From: Holophagales bacterium
GTDB taxonomy: Bacteria > Acidobacteriota > Thermoanaerobaculia > Multivoradales > Multivoraceae
DNA length: 64,000 nt
Reading direction: 5' to 3'
Assembly: GCA_009845425.1 (NCBI GenBank)
Contig: VXZQ01000007.1
Coordinates: 62,001 to 126,000, forward strand
A program made the translations under genes and the position numbers. Position 1 is the stretch's first letter; the number at the start of each line of letters is the position of its first letter. A model generated the notes under the pieces. It was given only the letters and a program-made list of their open reading frames with translations. It made no database searches and had not been told where the DNA came from. Below are positions 17,032 through 26,092 of the stretch, one piece after another.

Positions 17032-18561
17032 ATGGCCGACTCGCAGCACTCGCTCCCTCTCCCGCCGGCGGATCCGGAGGTTGTCGCCGCCGCCGACCTG
17101 GGCTCCAACAGCTTTCACCTGGTCGTGGCCGAAGTGCGGGGCGGCCAGCTCGTGTTCGTCGACCGGCGAAAGGAGTTCGTGCGGCTCGCCGGCGGCCTCG
17201 ATGAGCGGAAACGCCTGACCCCGGAGGCCACGTCGCGGGCGCTCGACTGTCTCGGCCGCTTCGGCGAACGCGTGCGCTCGTTTCCTCCGGGAACGGTTCG
17301 GGTCGTTGGCACGAACACGCTGCGGCAGGCGCGAAACGCCCGCGACCTGCTGGAGGCGGCGCAACGATCACTCGGCCATCCGGTGGAGATCGTGTCGGGC
17401 CTTGAGGAGGCGCGGCTGATCTACCTGGGCGTGTCGAGGAGCCTGGCCGGCGACGAACGGCGCCTGGTGGTCGACATCGGCGGCGGCTCGACCGAGCTGA
17501 TCATCGGCGAGGGCTCGCGGCCGCTCGATCTCGAAAGCCTGTACATGGGTTGCGTCAGCTTCAGCCTGCGGCACTTCCCGAACGGCCGCGTGAAGGAGAA
17601 GCGGTGGCACCGGGCGGAGATCGCGGCCCTGCAGGAGCTGGAACCGGTCGAGCGCCGTTTCCGGAACGGCGCCGGCTGGCGCGTGGCGGTGGGCTCGTCG
17701 GGGACCGTTCGCTCGGTGGCTGAAGTGGTGCAGGCGGCGGGCTGGTGCGAGCAGGGAATCACGCTCGAGGCCCTGCTGCGCCTTCGAGGACTATTGCTCG
17801 AACATGGCGCCACCGTGCAGGGCGGCATCAAGGGCCTCAGCGACGGGCGGGCGCCGGTGTTCGCCGGCGGAGTCGCCGTGTTGCTGGCGGTGTTCAAGGC
17901 ACTGGGCATCAAGCACATGCGGGTAGCCGGCGGCGCTCTGCGGGAGGGCGCCCTGTACGACCTGCTCGGCCGTCTGCACCACGAAGACACCCGGCACGCG
18001 GCGGTCGAGTCGATGGCCAGGCGCTACCACGTGCAGCCGGAGCAGGCGGAGAGAGTTCGGGAAACCGCGTTGCAGCTCCTCGAGCAGTGCGCCGAATCGT
18101 GGAATCTCACCGGAGAACTTCCGTGGCTCATGCTCTCCTGGGGGGCCCAGTTGCATGAGGTCGGCCTGGACATCAACCACGCCGGTTTCCACAAGCACGG
18201 CGCGTACATCGTCGAGAACGCGGAGATGCACGGGTTCTCGCTCCAGGAACACCTGCTGCTGGCTTCTCTCGTCCGCAGCCACCGCCGCAAGTTCCCGCGC
18301 CAGATCTTCGATCGCCTTCCCTCGGGGTGGCGGCAGCCGGCGCGACGCGGCGCCGTCCTGTTGCGGCTCGCGGCGGTGCTTCACCGCAGCCGGCGGGACG
18401 AACCACTGGCGGTCAAGCTCGAGGTCGACGGCCGCGATCTGCGGCTCGTACTGCCAGCGGCCTGGTTGGAGAAGTCTCCGTTGACCAGGGCCGACCTGCG
18501 TCAGGAGGCGAGGTACCTCGCCGCGGCAAGGTACCGGCTGACGGTCGAGGAGGACGGCTGA
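17032..18561 (+). CDS. Ppx/GppA exopolyphosphatase family protein
   Basis: This 509-residue protein has an actin-like ATPase fold at its N-terminus (AADLGSNSFHLVVAEV near residues 20-35, and VVDIGGGSTELIIGEG), and a C-terminal HD-like helical domain around LHEVGLDINHAGFHKHG. The length agrees with E. coli Ppx and GppA, about 500 residues. These enzymes hydrolyse polyphosphate or pppGpp and so shape phosphate storage and the stringent response; sequence alone does not separate the two activities. The ATG at 17032 is preferred; an in-frame ATG at 17005 would overlap the divergent gene. Confidence 0.88.
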   Translation: MADSQHSLPLPPADPEVVAAADLGSNSFHLVVAEVRGGQLVFVDRRKEFVRLAGGLDERKRLTPEATSRALDCLGRFGERVRSFPPGTVRVVGTNTLRQARNARDLLEAAQRSLGHPVEIVSGLEEARLIYLGVSRSLAGDERRLVVDIGGGSTELIIGEGSRPLDLESLYMGCVSFSLRHFPNGRVKEKRWHRAEIAALQELEPVERRFRNGAGWRVAVGSSGTVRSVAEVVQAAGWCEQGITLEALLRLRGLLLEHGATVQGGIKGLSDGRAPVFAGGVAVLLAVFKALGIKHMRVAGGALREGALYDLLGRLHHEDTRHAAVESMARRYHVQPEQAERVRETALQLLEQCAESWNLTGELPWLMLSWGAQLHEVGLDINHAGFHKHGAYIVENAEMHGFSLQEHLLLASLVRSHRRKFPRQIFDRLPSGWRQPARRGAVLLRLAAVLHRSRRDEPLAVKLEVDGRDLRLVLPAAWLEKSPLTRADLRQEARYLAAARYRLTVEEDG

Positions 18562-18586
18562 GGAGTGGCGCCCGCGATTCGGACCG

Positions 18587-19330
18587 CTAGGCCCCGGTGC
18601 TCGCGCACGCCGCCACCGCCGCTGCCATCTCGCCCATCGAGAAGAACACGAAGTCAGTGGTCGGCATCGTCTCGACGCGTTCGGTAGCACCCCAGCTTCC
18701 GCCCTCGGAGAGCCGTTGCCGGTCGATCCAGGCGTTCGCGAGCCCGAAGCGCTTCGCCGGCACATGGTCGTGGTGAAGGCTCTGCGCGGTGTGCAGGATG
18801 TCGGACCGCTTGAGTCCGAAGTCTGATTGGAGGTGTGCGATCAGGTGCTCGAAGTTCCGGTCGGCCGGCTTGTAGGAGCCGATCTCTTCGGCTGTGTAGA
18901 TCGCGTCGAACTCGACCCCGAGCTTGCGGTTCGAGCCGGCGATGCCGTCCTTGTGAACGTTGGAGAGAATGACCAGCCGGAAGTGGCGCTTGAGGACGCG
19001 CAAGGCGTCCGCCGTATCCGGGAACGCCGGCCAGTCGGGAACCGAGGCGCCGAACGCTTCGTCGAGTTCCGGGTCCGTTTGCATGCCCAGGCGGTCGGCG
19101 ATGCGTCCATGCACGCGGGCCAGCAGGTCGGAGTAGAGCAGATCAGGCGTCTCCTGCTCCTGAAGGCTCTCGCACTGCCCGAATGCAAGCAGCGCGTCGT
19201 CGCGGGTGACTTCGGCGTCGCGGTTCCGCATGATCAACGGTTGCAGCGCGTCCCAGATGCCGGTCTCCCAGTCGATCAGGGTGCCGTAGCAGTCGAAGGT
19301 CAGGACGCGGTAGTCGGTGAGTCGTCGCAC
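18587..19330 (-). CDS. Haloacid dehalogenase type II-like hydrolase
   Basis: The 247-residue product has HAD motif I TFDCYGTLIDWETG with the nucleophilic Asp, motif II ILSNVHKDG, and motif III around GSYKPADRNFEHL. The insertion between motifs I and II and the C-terminal ANAWIDRQ segment point to the type II haloacid dehalogenase group, although many such proteins are phosphatases. It starts at a GTG (19328-19330) and converges on the Ppx/GppA gene with a 25-base gap. Confidence 0.8.
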   Translation of the reverse strand: MRRLTDYRVLTFDCYGTLIDWETGIWDALQPLIMRNRDAEVTRDDALLAFGQCESLQEQETPDLLYSDLLARVHGRIADRLGMQTDPELDEAFGASVPDWPAFPDTADALRVLKRHFRLVILSNVHKDGIAGSNRKLGVEFDAIYTAEEIGSYKPADRNFEHLIAHLQSDFGLKRSDILHTAQSLHHDHVPAKRFGLANAWIDRQRLSEGGSWGATERVETMPTTDFVFFSMGEMAAAVAACASTGA

Positions 19331-19870
19331 GGTCGGCCTCTTCGGGCGCGCCAGCGTATCGGCTGCTACGCCATGCAGGGAACGGGACGCGAGCGTAGGT
19401 GGTCGCGGCCTGCAGCCAGACTTTCAGAGTGCTGACTGGGCCCGCATTCGGGCAGCCATCTACGAGGGACGCGGCGGCTGATCGTCGTCGGCGGCAGCGG
19501 GTCGGGAGACCCGCGCACCCAGAGCTACACCGTCACGTGATGGGTGTCTTTACTACGACCGGTGAAGCTCACCGCGGGCGGATGCCGGCACAGATGGCAG
19601 GCCGGCGCACCGACACCCGGACTTGGCGGGCTACAGCGCGGAGCTGATGTCCTCCAGCCTGAACCGGGCCGAGGGGGAGGGTCCCAGGGGGCTGGAGGCG
19701 AGCGACTGCCGATGTCCTCCCAGTAGCTGATGTCCTACCGGAGCGAGGCCGACCGAAGCGAACCCCCACCCTCACATCCCCTCAAGCGGGGGTGAGCGTC
19801 CCCTGGGACCCTCCCCCTCGGTCCGGTTCAGGCGGGTGTAGTCATCACCGTCCCGTCCGCGCCGTCGTCG
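19331..19870. other. Gene-free intergenic region with several hairpins and repeats
   Basis: No convincing coding frame lies in this 540-base stretch. It contains a perfect 7-bp hairpin (GCGGGTC-GGGA-GACCCGC, 19497-19514), the repeat AGGCCGGCGCACCGAC (19599-19614) shared with 6449-6464, a 12-bp direct repeat AGCTGATGTCCT (19642-19653 and 19725-19736), and the long inverted repeat described separately. The overall look is of a small non-coding element rather than a decayed gene. Confidence 0.6.
19658..19832. repeat. 33-bp inverted repeat with one mismatch, 109-base centre
   Basis: The left arm is at 19658-19690 and the right arm at 19800-19832; the arms are reverse complements except for one position (G versus A). 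Both contain the purine-rich core GAGGGGGAGGGTCCCAGGGG. The centre holds a GATGTCCT direct repeat and a smaller imperfect hairpin (19771-19795). No transposase is present, so a miniature inverted-repeat element or a REP/RAYT-type structure is the best guess. As RNA it would form one very long stem downstream of the carboxylase gene. Confidence 0.65.
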
Positions 19871-22800
19871 TCAGGGCCGGAACTGAGTGGCCCGTGGCTT
19901 GAGCCGCGCCGGCTGCGAGACGATGTTCCACGCCATGTCGAGCCACTCGCAGATGAGGGCGCGGGTGTCGCGGGGGTCGATCATCTCTTCGACCTGGAAC
20001 CGGGAGAGGGGGCCGACCGGGCCGCGGGCGCTTTCGATGCGGGCCATCAGCTCCTCCCGGAAGGCCTTCGGGTCTTCGGCCTGGGCGAGCTGGCGCTTGT
20101 AGGCGGCTTCGATGCCGCCTTCGGGCGGGATGCCGCCGGTGTCGGCGGCGGGCCAGACGACGCGCATGGAGGGTTGGGCCCGCGGCGTCGCGTAGTTGTT
20201 GCCGGCAACGCCGAAGCTACGGCGCATGATGACGGTGAAGACGGGGACGGTGGCCTGGGCGAAGGCGATCATCCACTGGCCGCCCCAGCGGATCGTGCCG
20301 GTGATCTCGTGTTCGAGGCCCACGGCGAAGCCGGGGTTGTCGACGAGGTTGAGGACGGGCAGGTGGAAGAGGTCACAGAGGTCGAGGTGGCGGATCAGCT
20401 TGCGACAGCCGTCGGCGGTGAGCGCGCCGCCGTTGGCATGCTGGCTGTCGGAGGCGATGACCCCCATCGGGCGGCCGGCGAATCTCACGAAGCCGGTGAC
20501 CTGGTCGGTGCCCCATAGCGGACCGATCTCGAAGAACGAGTCCCGGTCGGCCATCAGCCGGATCGCACGACGGACATCGAAGGTCGCCGTGCGCTTGCGG
20601 GGGATCAGATTGAACAGCTCCTCGTCGCGACGATCGGGCGGGTCGGCGGGGTCCGGCGCCGCGGACGGAGGCGTCTCGAAGACGGAGGAAGGCAGGTAGG
20701 AGAGGAAGCGCCGGGTGAGGACCATCGCCTCTTCCTCGGTCTCCGCCAGGTTGTCAACCGAGCCGTTGCGACAGTGGATGTGCCAGCCGCCCAGGTCCTC
20801 CTTCGTGATGTCGTAGCCCATCGCGGGGCGCACTACCGGCGGGCCGGCGACGAACAGTTGCGCGATGTCGCGCACCATGACGGAGAAATGGCCGAGCACC
20901 GCCTTGGCGGCGCCGATGCCGACGACGCTGCCGAGCAGGACGTTGACGACCGGCACGGTGCCCAGTTGCTCGGTGTACATCGTGCTGCCGAGGTGACCGG
21001 GAAGGAAGGAGCCGCCGCCGCCCGCGACCCGGGGCCTTCCTGCCTTGATCGCGCCGCGGCTCTCCTTCGCCTTGCTCTCGCCCGCCTTCTGCTGTTGCGG
21101 CACCATTGCGGCGACGCTGCCGCCGCCCGACGAGCCGTCGAGCAGACGGATCGAGGGCGCGCGCATCTCCAGGGCCAGCCGGTCGAGATAGCTGCTCTTC
21201 GCGCCGATCGCGCCGTCCGCGTGGCCGCCTCGTGAGGTGAAGTCGTCGGCGCAGACGACCGCGGTGCGGTCTTCGATCCGACCCCATCCGCCGACGTGGT
21301 TGGCCGGCGTGAATGCCGTGATCGCGCCGGCCTCGTCGTAGGACGCGAAACCGGCGATGCTGCCGATCTCGTGGAAGGAGTCTTCGTCGAGCAGGAGGTC
21401 GATGCGTTCCCGGCAGGTCAGCTTGCCGCGGCTGCGCTGGCGGACGACCCCGGGATCGTCGGAGCCCGGGGCGAGGCGTTCGTGGGCCAGCGTCTGCATC
21501 GTGGCCACGTCCTCGAGCATCGGCGCCCAGGTGTCGTCCTGGGGCTCGGCGACCGCTTCGCCCGTCGCATCCCCGGTCGGCGCGATGACCGCGACGACCT
21601 GGCCCGCCTCCACAGTGTCGCCCGGTTGCAGCGGCTGCAGGGCGGCCACCCGGCCGTCACAGGGCGACGCGACGGCGGACTCCATCTTCATCGCGCTGAC
21701 GACGAGCAGGGTCTCGCCGGTGGTGACCTGCTCGCCGTCCGTCGTGCGCACCTCGAGGACCGAGCCGGCCATCGGGCAGGCGACGGCTTGCTGACCGGCT
21801 TCGATGTCTAGTTCCGCGGAGAGCGTCCTCGCCGCCGGCTGCGTGCCCGCCCCGCTCGCTATCGAGAGCCCCATCACGGTCGCCTGTTGCCGCAACAGGG
21901 TCATCGCGCCGTTGGCGGCCGCGATGCCGGTGTCGGCCGAGAGCAGCTCCGGATGCTCCTCCAGGAGAGTGGTCCGGGCGTCGCCGGCGCGGACGGAAGG
22001 GTGGGCGAGGATCGCCTTGAGCTGGTCGAGGTTGGTGGCCAGTCCGCCGACGTGGAACTCCGAAACCGCGCGCCGCACGCGCTCGACGGCGGCGGTGAAG
22101 GACGCGGTGCCGGGACCGAACGAGGAAGAGCTCGTGGCCGTCACCTTGGCGAGCAGGGGGTCGAACTGGGGCGGTGGCGAGTAGCCGACGTAGCCGCAGC
22201 CGTCGACCCGCACGCCGGGGCCGGCGGGTTCCTTGTACGCGCTCAGCGTTCCGGCGCCGCGGGCGACCACGCGGGCCTGGACGGCGAAACCCCGCGGTTC
22301 ACCGACCGCCGTCTGGTCGCCGAGGCCCAGGGAGTCGAGGCTGGCGCCGGCGGCGAGTCGAAACTGAGCCTCGACGAGATCGAACCCGGTGACCTGCTCG
22401 GTGACCGTGTGCTCGACCTGGATGCGGGCGTTGCACTCGATGAAGAAGTGCTCCCCGGTCTCGGGGACGACGAGGAACTCGACCGTGCCGGCGTTGACGT
22501 AGCCGGCTTCCTCCATCAGTCTGACCGCGTCGGCGAGGAGACGCTCACGCAGTTCGTTGTCCAGGCCGGGCGCGGGGGCCGTCTCGATTACCTTCTGGTT
22601 GCGCAACTGAACGGAGCAGTCTCGCTCGTGCAAGTGGACGGCGTTGTCGTTCGCGTCGGCCAGGACCTGCACCTCGATGTGCCGCGGGCGCTCGATCAGC
22701 TTCTCGACGAACAGCGCGCCGTCGCCGAACGCGGCCTCCGCTTCGCTTCGGCACCGCTCGAGAGCCTCGGCCATCGCGCCCGTGGACCGCACCGTGCGCA

Positions 22801-23311
22801 TGCCGCGGCCGCCCCCTCCGGCGGCCGCCTTGAGCATCACGGGATAGCCGAGCAGATCCGCGAGCGCCGCCGCCTCGTTCGCGGAGTCCACCGGTCCGTC
22901 GCTGCCGGGAACGACCGGGATATCGAGGGAAGCCGCGAGCTGGCGCGCGCGCACCTTGTCGCCGAACAGGGACAGGACGGTGGGCGGAGGGCCGACGAAG
23001 ACGAGGCCGGCCGCGGCGCACCGCTTGGCGAAGGTCGCGTTCTCGGCCAGGAATCCGTAGCCCGGGTGGACGCAGTCGCAGCCGCTGGCGAGGGCGGTGG
23101 CGACCAGATCCTCGGCGTCGAGATAGGCGGCGACGGGATCGTCGGGGGCGCCGTTGCCTATCTGCAGCGCCTCCGTCGTCAGCCGCGTGTGGAGCGACAG
23201 GGAGTCGGCGGCCGGATAGACGCCGACCGACTCGATGCCCAGCGCCTCCGCCGCCTTGGCGATGCGGATGGCGATCTCACCGCGGTTGCTGATCAGGACC
23301 CTCTGGAGCAT
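19871..23311 (-). CDS. Single-chain acyl-CoA carboxylase (BC-BCCP-CT fusion)
   Basis: One 1146-residue polypeptide holds every part of a biotin-dependent acyl-CoA carboxylase. Residues 1 to about 450 are biotin carboxylase (LISNRGEIAIRI, HPGYGFLAENA, AAAGGGGRGM, FIECNARIQVEHTVTE). The biotinyl site is Lys542 in VVSAMKMESAV. From about residue 590 onward are N- and C-terminal carboxyltransferase domains (RERIDLLLDEDSFHEIGS, and NLVDNPGFAVG with MRRSFGVAGNNYA). This order resembles the single-chain long-chain acyl-CoA carboxylase described from Mycobacterium avium. It would make malonyl-CoA, methylmalonyl-CoA or a longer carboxylated acyl-CoA. The ATG at 23309-23311 starts the conserved region; an in-frame ATG at 23335 is possible. 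Confidence 0.92.
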   Translation of the reverse strand: MLQRVLISNRGEIAIRIAKAAEALGIESVGVYPAADSLSLHTRLTTEALQIGNGAPDDPVAAYLDAEDLVATALASGCDCVHPGYGFLAENATFAKRCAAAGLVFVGPPPTVLSLFGDKVRARQLAASLDIPVVPGSDGPVDSANEAAALADLLGYPVMLKAAAGGGGRGMRTVRSTGAMAEALERCRSEAEAAFGDGALFVEKLIERPRHIEVQVLADANDNAVHLHERDCSVQLRNQKVIETAPAPGLDNELRERLLADAVRLMEEAGYVNAGTVEFLVVPETGEHFFIECNARIQVEHTVTEQVTGFDLVEAQFRLAAGASLDSLGLGDQTAVGEPRGFAVQARVVARGAGTLSAYKEPAGPGVRVDGCGYVGYSPPPQFDPLLAKVTATSSSSFGPGTASFTAAVERVRRAVSEFHVGGLATNLDQLKAILAHPSVRAGDARTTLLEEHPELLSADTGIAAANGAMTLLRQQATVMGLSIASGAGTQPAARTLSAELDIEAGQQAVACPMAGSVLEVRTTDGEQVTTGETLLVVSAMKMESAVASPCDGRVAALQPLQPGDTVEAGQVVAVIAPTGDATGEAVAEPQDDTWAPMLEDVATMQTLAHERLAPGSDDPGVVRQRSRGKLTCRERIDLLLDEDSFHEIGSIAGFASYDEAGAITAFTPANHVGGWGRIEDRTAVVCADDFTSRGGHADGAIGAKSSYLDRLALEMRAPSIRLLDGSSGGGSVAAMVPQQQKAGESKAKESRGAIKAGRPRVAGGGGSFLPGHLGSTMYTEQLGTVPVVNVLLGSVVGIGAAKAVLGHFSVMVRDIAQLFVAGPPVVRPAMGYDITKEDLGGWHIHCRNGSVDNLAETEEEAMVLTRRFLSYLPSSVFETPPSAAPDPADPPDRRDEELFNLIPRKRTATFDVRRAIRLMADRDSFFEIGPLWGTDQVTGFVRFAGRPMGVIASDSQHANGGALTADGCRKLIRHLDLCDLFHLPVLNLVDNPGFAVGLEHEITGTIRWGGQWMIAFAQATVPVFTVIMRRSFGVAGNNYATPRAQPSMRVVWPAADTGGIPPEGGIEAAYKRQLAQAEDPKAFREELMARIESARGPVGPLSRFQVEEMIDPRDTRALICEWLDMAWNIVSQPARLKPRATQFRP

Positions 23312-23403
23312 GAATGTACTGCCGAGGTTGGGCATTCTGCGCTGATCCCTATGGTGGTGAAGAGGGACAGGAGGATACAGGCGGGGCGCTAGCATCCCGC
23401 GCC

Positions 23404-23910
23404 ATGGCCTTCACCTGGCGCTACGCCACGGCCGCCGACGCCCCGGCGATCGTCGCACTCGTCAACGACGCCTTTGAAGTGGAGGCGGACATGCTGACCG
23501 GCGACCGGATCGCGCTGCCGGACGTACTGGGCCGCCTTGAGCGCGGTTCATTCCTCGTGTGCGACGGGAGCGCCGGCGGTCTGGCGGGTTGCGTCTATGT
23601 CGAGTTGCGCGGCGAGACTGGCTACCTCGGCCTGGTGTCCGTCGCATCGGCACGGCAGAGCCTGGGGCTGGGCCGCGACCTGATGGCCGCGGCCGAGGGC
23701 TGGTTGCACGAAGCGGGCTGCAGCGTTTGCCAGCTCTGGGTGCTCAGCAGCCGGCCGGAGCTGCTGGCCTGGTACGGCCGGCGCGGATACCGGGTGGTCC
23801 GGAAGGAACCGTTCGAAGCCGTCAACCCGCCGCCGACGAGAAAGCCCCTTCGGCCCGTCCACTTCGAGATCATGGAGCGCGAGCTGACGCCCCTGGGAGG
23901 GAGTGGCTAG
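23404..23910 (+). CDS. GNAT-family N-acetyltransferase
   Basis: This 168-residue protein has a GNAT fold: an N-terminal WRYATAADAPAIVALVNDAF strand-helix, the acetyl-CoA region LVSVASARQSLGLGRDLM, and the terminal WYGRRGYRVV motif. The substrate is unknown. It is divergent from the carboxylase gene and ends in a four-base CTAG overlap with the convergent secreted-protein gene. Confidence 0.8.
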   Translation: MAFTWRYATAADAPAIVALVNDAFEVEADMLTGDRIALPDVLGRLERGSFLVCDGSAGGLAGCVYVELRGETGYLGLVSVASARQSLGLGRDLMAAAEGWLHEAGCSVCQLWVLSSRPELLAWYGRRGYRVVRKEPFEAVNPPPTRKPLRPVHFEIMERELTPLGGSG

Positions 23911-24536
23911 GGCTCCCTGAGGGCGTCGTAGAGATCGAGCAACTGGCGCCGGAATCGCCGTTCCTGGATCTGCTCCTCGAGCAGTCGCCTGAAGTCGTCC
24001 CTCGAAGGCAGGTAGCGGCCCATCTGCGAGACGAGCGAGAACTTCTCGGTGTCGGCGAAACGGGCGTCGAGTTCGAGCAGGGCGTCGTAGTAGTCGAAGT
24101 CGTTCTTGATCAGGTCCGTTTCCCCGGCTTCGGCCATGACCAGGGCGACCCGGTGGTAGGGCGCCACCAGCGAGCGCGGCGATCCAGGCGTTTCGTGGGC
24201 GACGATCTTCACTTCGTCGCCGACGGCGAAACGATCGCGCAGTTCTTGCGCGCTGAGGGGCCGCTTCGTGCAGTTCTCGTCCGTCGTCTCGACGGTCACC
24301 GCGTAGCGCGAACGGGGCCGCGGAAGGTGAACGGCGTCTTCGACCTGGACCTCGAGCTGGAAGGCGCCGCCATCTTCCAGCGGCAACGCGGCCGCTTCGG
24401 TCACGAAGCCGCGGAAGACGTAGATGTCCTGGGGGAAGAGGCCGTGGAGTTCAGGGCCGGGGCAGTCCTGGGCGGTGGCTGCGCCGGCGGTCAGGGCCAG
24501 GCACAGGATGGTGATGCCGAACAGGGCTCGACTCAT
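23907..24536 (-). CDS. Secreted protein of unknown function
   Basis: The 209-residue product has a Sec signal peptide ending about AGAATAQDCPG. The mature part has a beta-rich half with two cysteines (DCPGPELH, DENCTKRP) that may form a disulfide, then a charged helical tail rich in Arg, Glu and Leu. I do not recognise the family. Its ATG overlaps the stop of the MATE gene (ATGA), so it is expressed with that exporter. Confidence 0.6.
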   Translation of the reverse strand: MSRALFGITILCLALTAGAATAQDCPGPELHGLFPQDIYVFRGFVTEAAALPLEDGGAFQLEVQVEDAVHLPRPRSRYAVTVETTDENCTKRPLSAQELRDRFAVGDEVKIVAHETPGSPRSLVAPYHRVALVMAEAGETDLIKNDFDYYDALLELDARFADTEKFSLVSQMGRYLPSRDDFRRLLEEQIQERRFRRQLLDLYDALREP

Positions 24537-25975
24537 GCAGGCTCGGGCGCCTCGGCCGCACTATCGACCGACAGTTCTTCGATGCCGGCGGGGGTACCGA
24601 GCGGAGACTCGCCACGGCCGACCCTGGCGATCGCCTCGCGCAGGCCGGCCGCGAGCCAGGCGAGCGCTATCGAGGCCGAGATGACCGTGCCGATCAGGGA
24701 CGAGTACCAGACCCACTGCACCGGCCCGCGCAGCCAGAACGTCGCCGCCCAGGCCAGGGGAGCGCTGATCAGGATGACCCGCAGCAGGGACAGCCAGAGC
24801 TCCGGGGAGCCGCGGCCCAGGCCCTGCAGGCTGCGGCCGGTGAGGATGGAAACGCCGATGAAGGGATAGGCGAAGACGACCACCCGCAGGTAGTCGACGC
24901 CCAGTGTGTGGATCCCGGGACTGTCGGTGAAGAAGGCGACGAGGGCGGGCGCAAGGACATAGAACGCCGCGGCGATCGCGATGCTGAGCAGGATCGTCCG
25001 CACCATCGCGTAGCGGACGATCTCCCGCAGCAGATCGCCGCGGCGCGCGCCGTAGAACATGCCGACCAGGGTCACCAGGCCGGAAGCGACGGCGACCTGG
25101 GGCAGGATGACGACGTGGTCGAGACGGCTGCCGATCTGAAGCGCGGCCACCGCGTCCGGCGTGTGCTCGACCAGGATGCGGTTCAGTACGCCGCCGCCGA
25201 GCGACATGACCAGGAAGGACAGGGAAGCGGGCAGGCCGATAACGCAGATGCTGCGGATGATCGCGCTGTCGTAGCGGAAGTTCGCGAGGTCGAAGCGGAC
25301 GTAGGAGAGCTTGGCCACGAACAGCAGGTAGACGAAGACCAGGGCGGCCGCCGCCTGGCTGACGATCGTCGCCAGGGCGGCGCCGGCCACGCCCATGCCG
25401 AAGGTGAAGATGAACAGCGGGTCGAGTGCGATGTTCAGCACGGTGGCGGCGCCCTGGACGATCACCGGCGTCTTCACGTTGCCTTCGCCCGAGAGGATCG
25501 AACGGAAGAAGACGGCCAGAATCATGAAGGGGTAGCCGCAGGCCAGCACGCGGAAGTAGCTCCAGGCCTGGGGGACGAGTTCGGCCGGTACGCCGAGCGC
25601 GTGGAGCAGGGGGATACCGAACACGAGCGCCGAACCGGTCGTCAGTGCGGCGACCAGGGCGCCGATCAGTACCGAGTGCTCGGCGGCGCGGTCGGCGCGC
25701 ACGCGGTCGCGGGCGCCGATCGCCTGAGCGATCACCGCCGTGATGCCGGTGCCCAGGCCGAAGGTCACGCCCATCGCCAGGAACACGAGCGGCATGTTGA
25801 AGGCGAGAGCGGTCAGGGCCTCCGGGCTCACCCGGCCGACGAAGAACATGTCGACGATCATGTAGAGCGTCTGGATCGACATGCCGATCAGGATCGGCAT
25901 CGCCAATAGCCACAGCGCTCGCCGCGGATTCTCGGCGAAGCGGTCTAGACGGTCGGCCCCCGGACGCTCCTGCAT
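24533..25975 (-). CDS. MATE-family efflux transporter
   Basis: This 480-residue inner-membrane protein has twelve predicted helices in two homologous halves. Typical MATE segments are LAMPILIGMSIQTLYMIVDMFFVGRV at the start, GLGTGITAVIAQAIGA, and the second-half equivalent IGLPASLSFLVMSLGGG. MATE proteins export cationic drugs or metabolites by proton or sodium antiport. It is followed by the secreted protein gene with a four-base overlap. Confidence 0.9.
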   Translation of the reverse strand: MQERPGADRLDRFAENPRRALWLLAMPILIGMSIQTLYMIVDMFFVGRVSPEALTALAFNMPLVFLAMGVTFGLGTGITAVIAQAIGARDRVRADRAAEHSVLIGALVAALTTGSALVFGIPLLHALGVPAELVPQAWSYFRVLACGYPFMILAVFFRSILSGEGNVKTPVIVQGAATVLNIALDPLFIFTFGMGVAGAALATIVSQAAAALVFVYLLFVAKLSYVRFDLANFRYDSAIIRSICVIGLPASLSFLVMSLGGGVLNRILVEHTPDAVAALQIGSRLDHVVILPQVAVASGLVTLVGMFYGARRGDLLREIVRYAMVRTILLSIAIAAAFYVLAPALVAFFTDSPGIHTLGVDYLRVVVFAYPFIGVSILTGRSLQGLGRGSPELWLSLLRVILISAPLAWAATFWLRGPVQWVWYSSLIGTVISASIALAWLAAGLREAIARVGRGESPLGTPAGIEELSVDSAAEAPEPA

Positions 25976-26077
25976 CGGCGGAGACTACATCGGGGTCCCG
26001 GCACTGCCGCCTCGAGGATCCGGATGGGATTTCTTCTTGTATAGTCCGGCCCAACTGCACCCCAAGCCACCCAAGAA

Positions 26078-26092
26078 GGCACAGGAGGTCCC
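26078..26092 (+). promoter_or_regulatory. Strong Shine-Dalgarno site of the Vgb-like gene
   Basis: AGGAGGT ends four to six bases before the ATG at 26093, an almost perfect anti-16S match that stands out against the weak sites elsewhere in the window. A TATAGT box at 26040-26045 could be the -10 element, but no matching -35 was found. The pair suggests a highly expressed gene. Confidence 0.5.

Noticed and set aside
19331..19870. Insertion sequence or prophage remnant
   Set aside because: There are repeats but no transposase, integrase or coding remnant.
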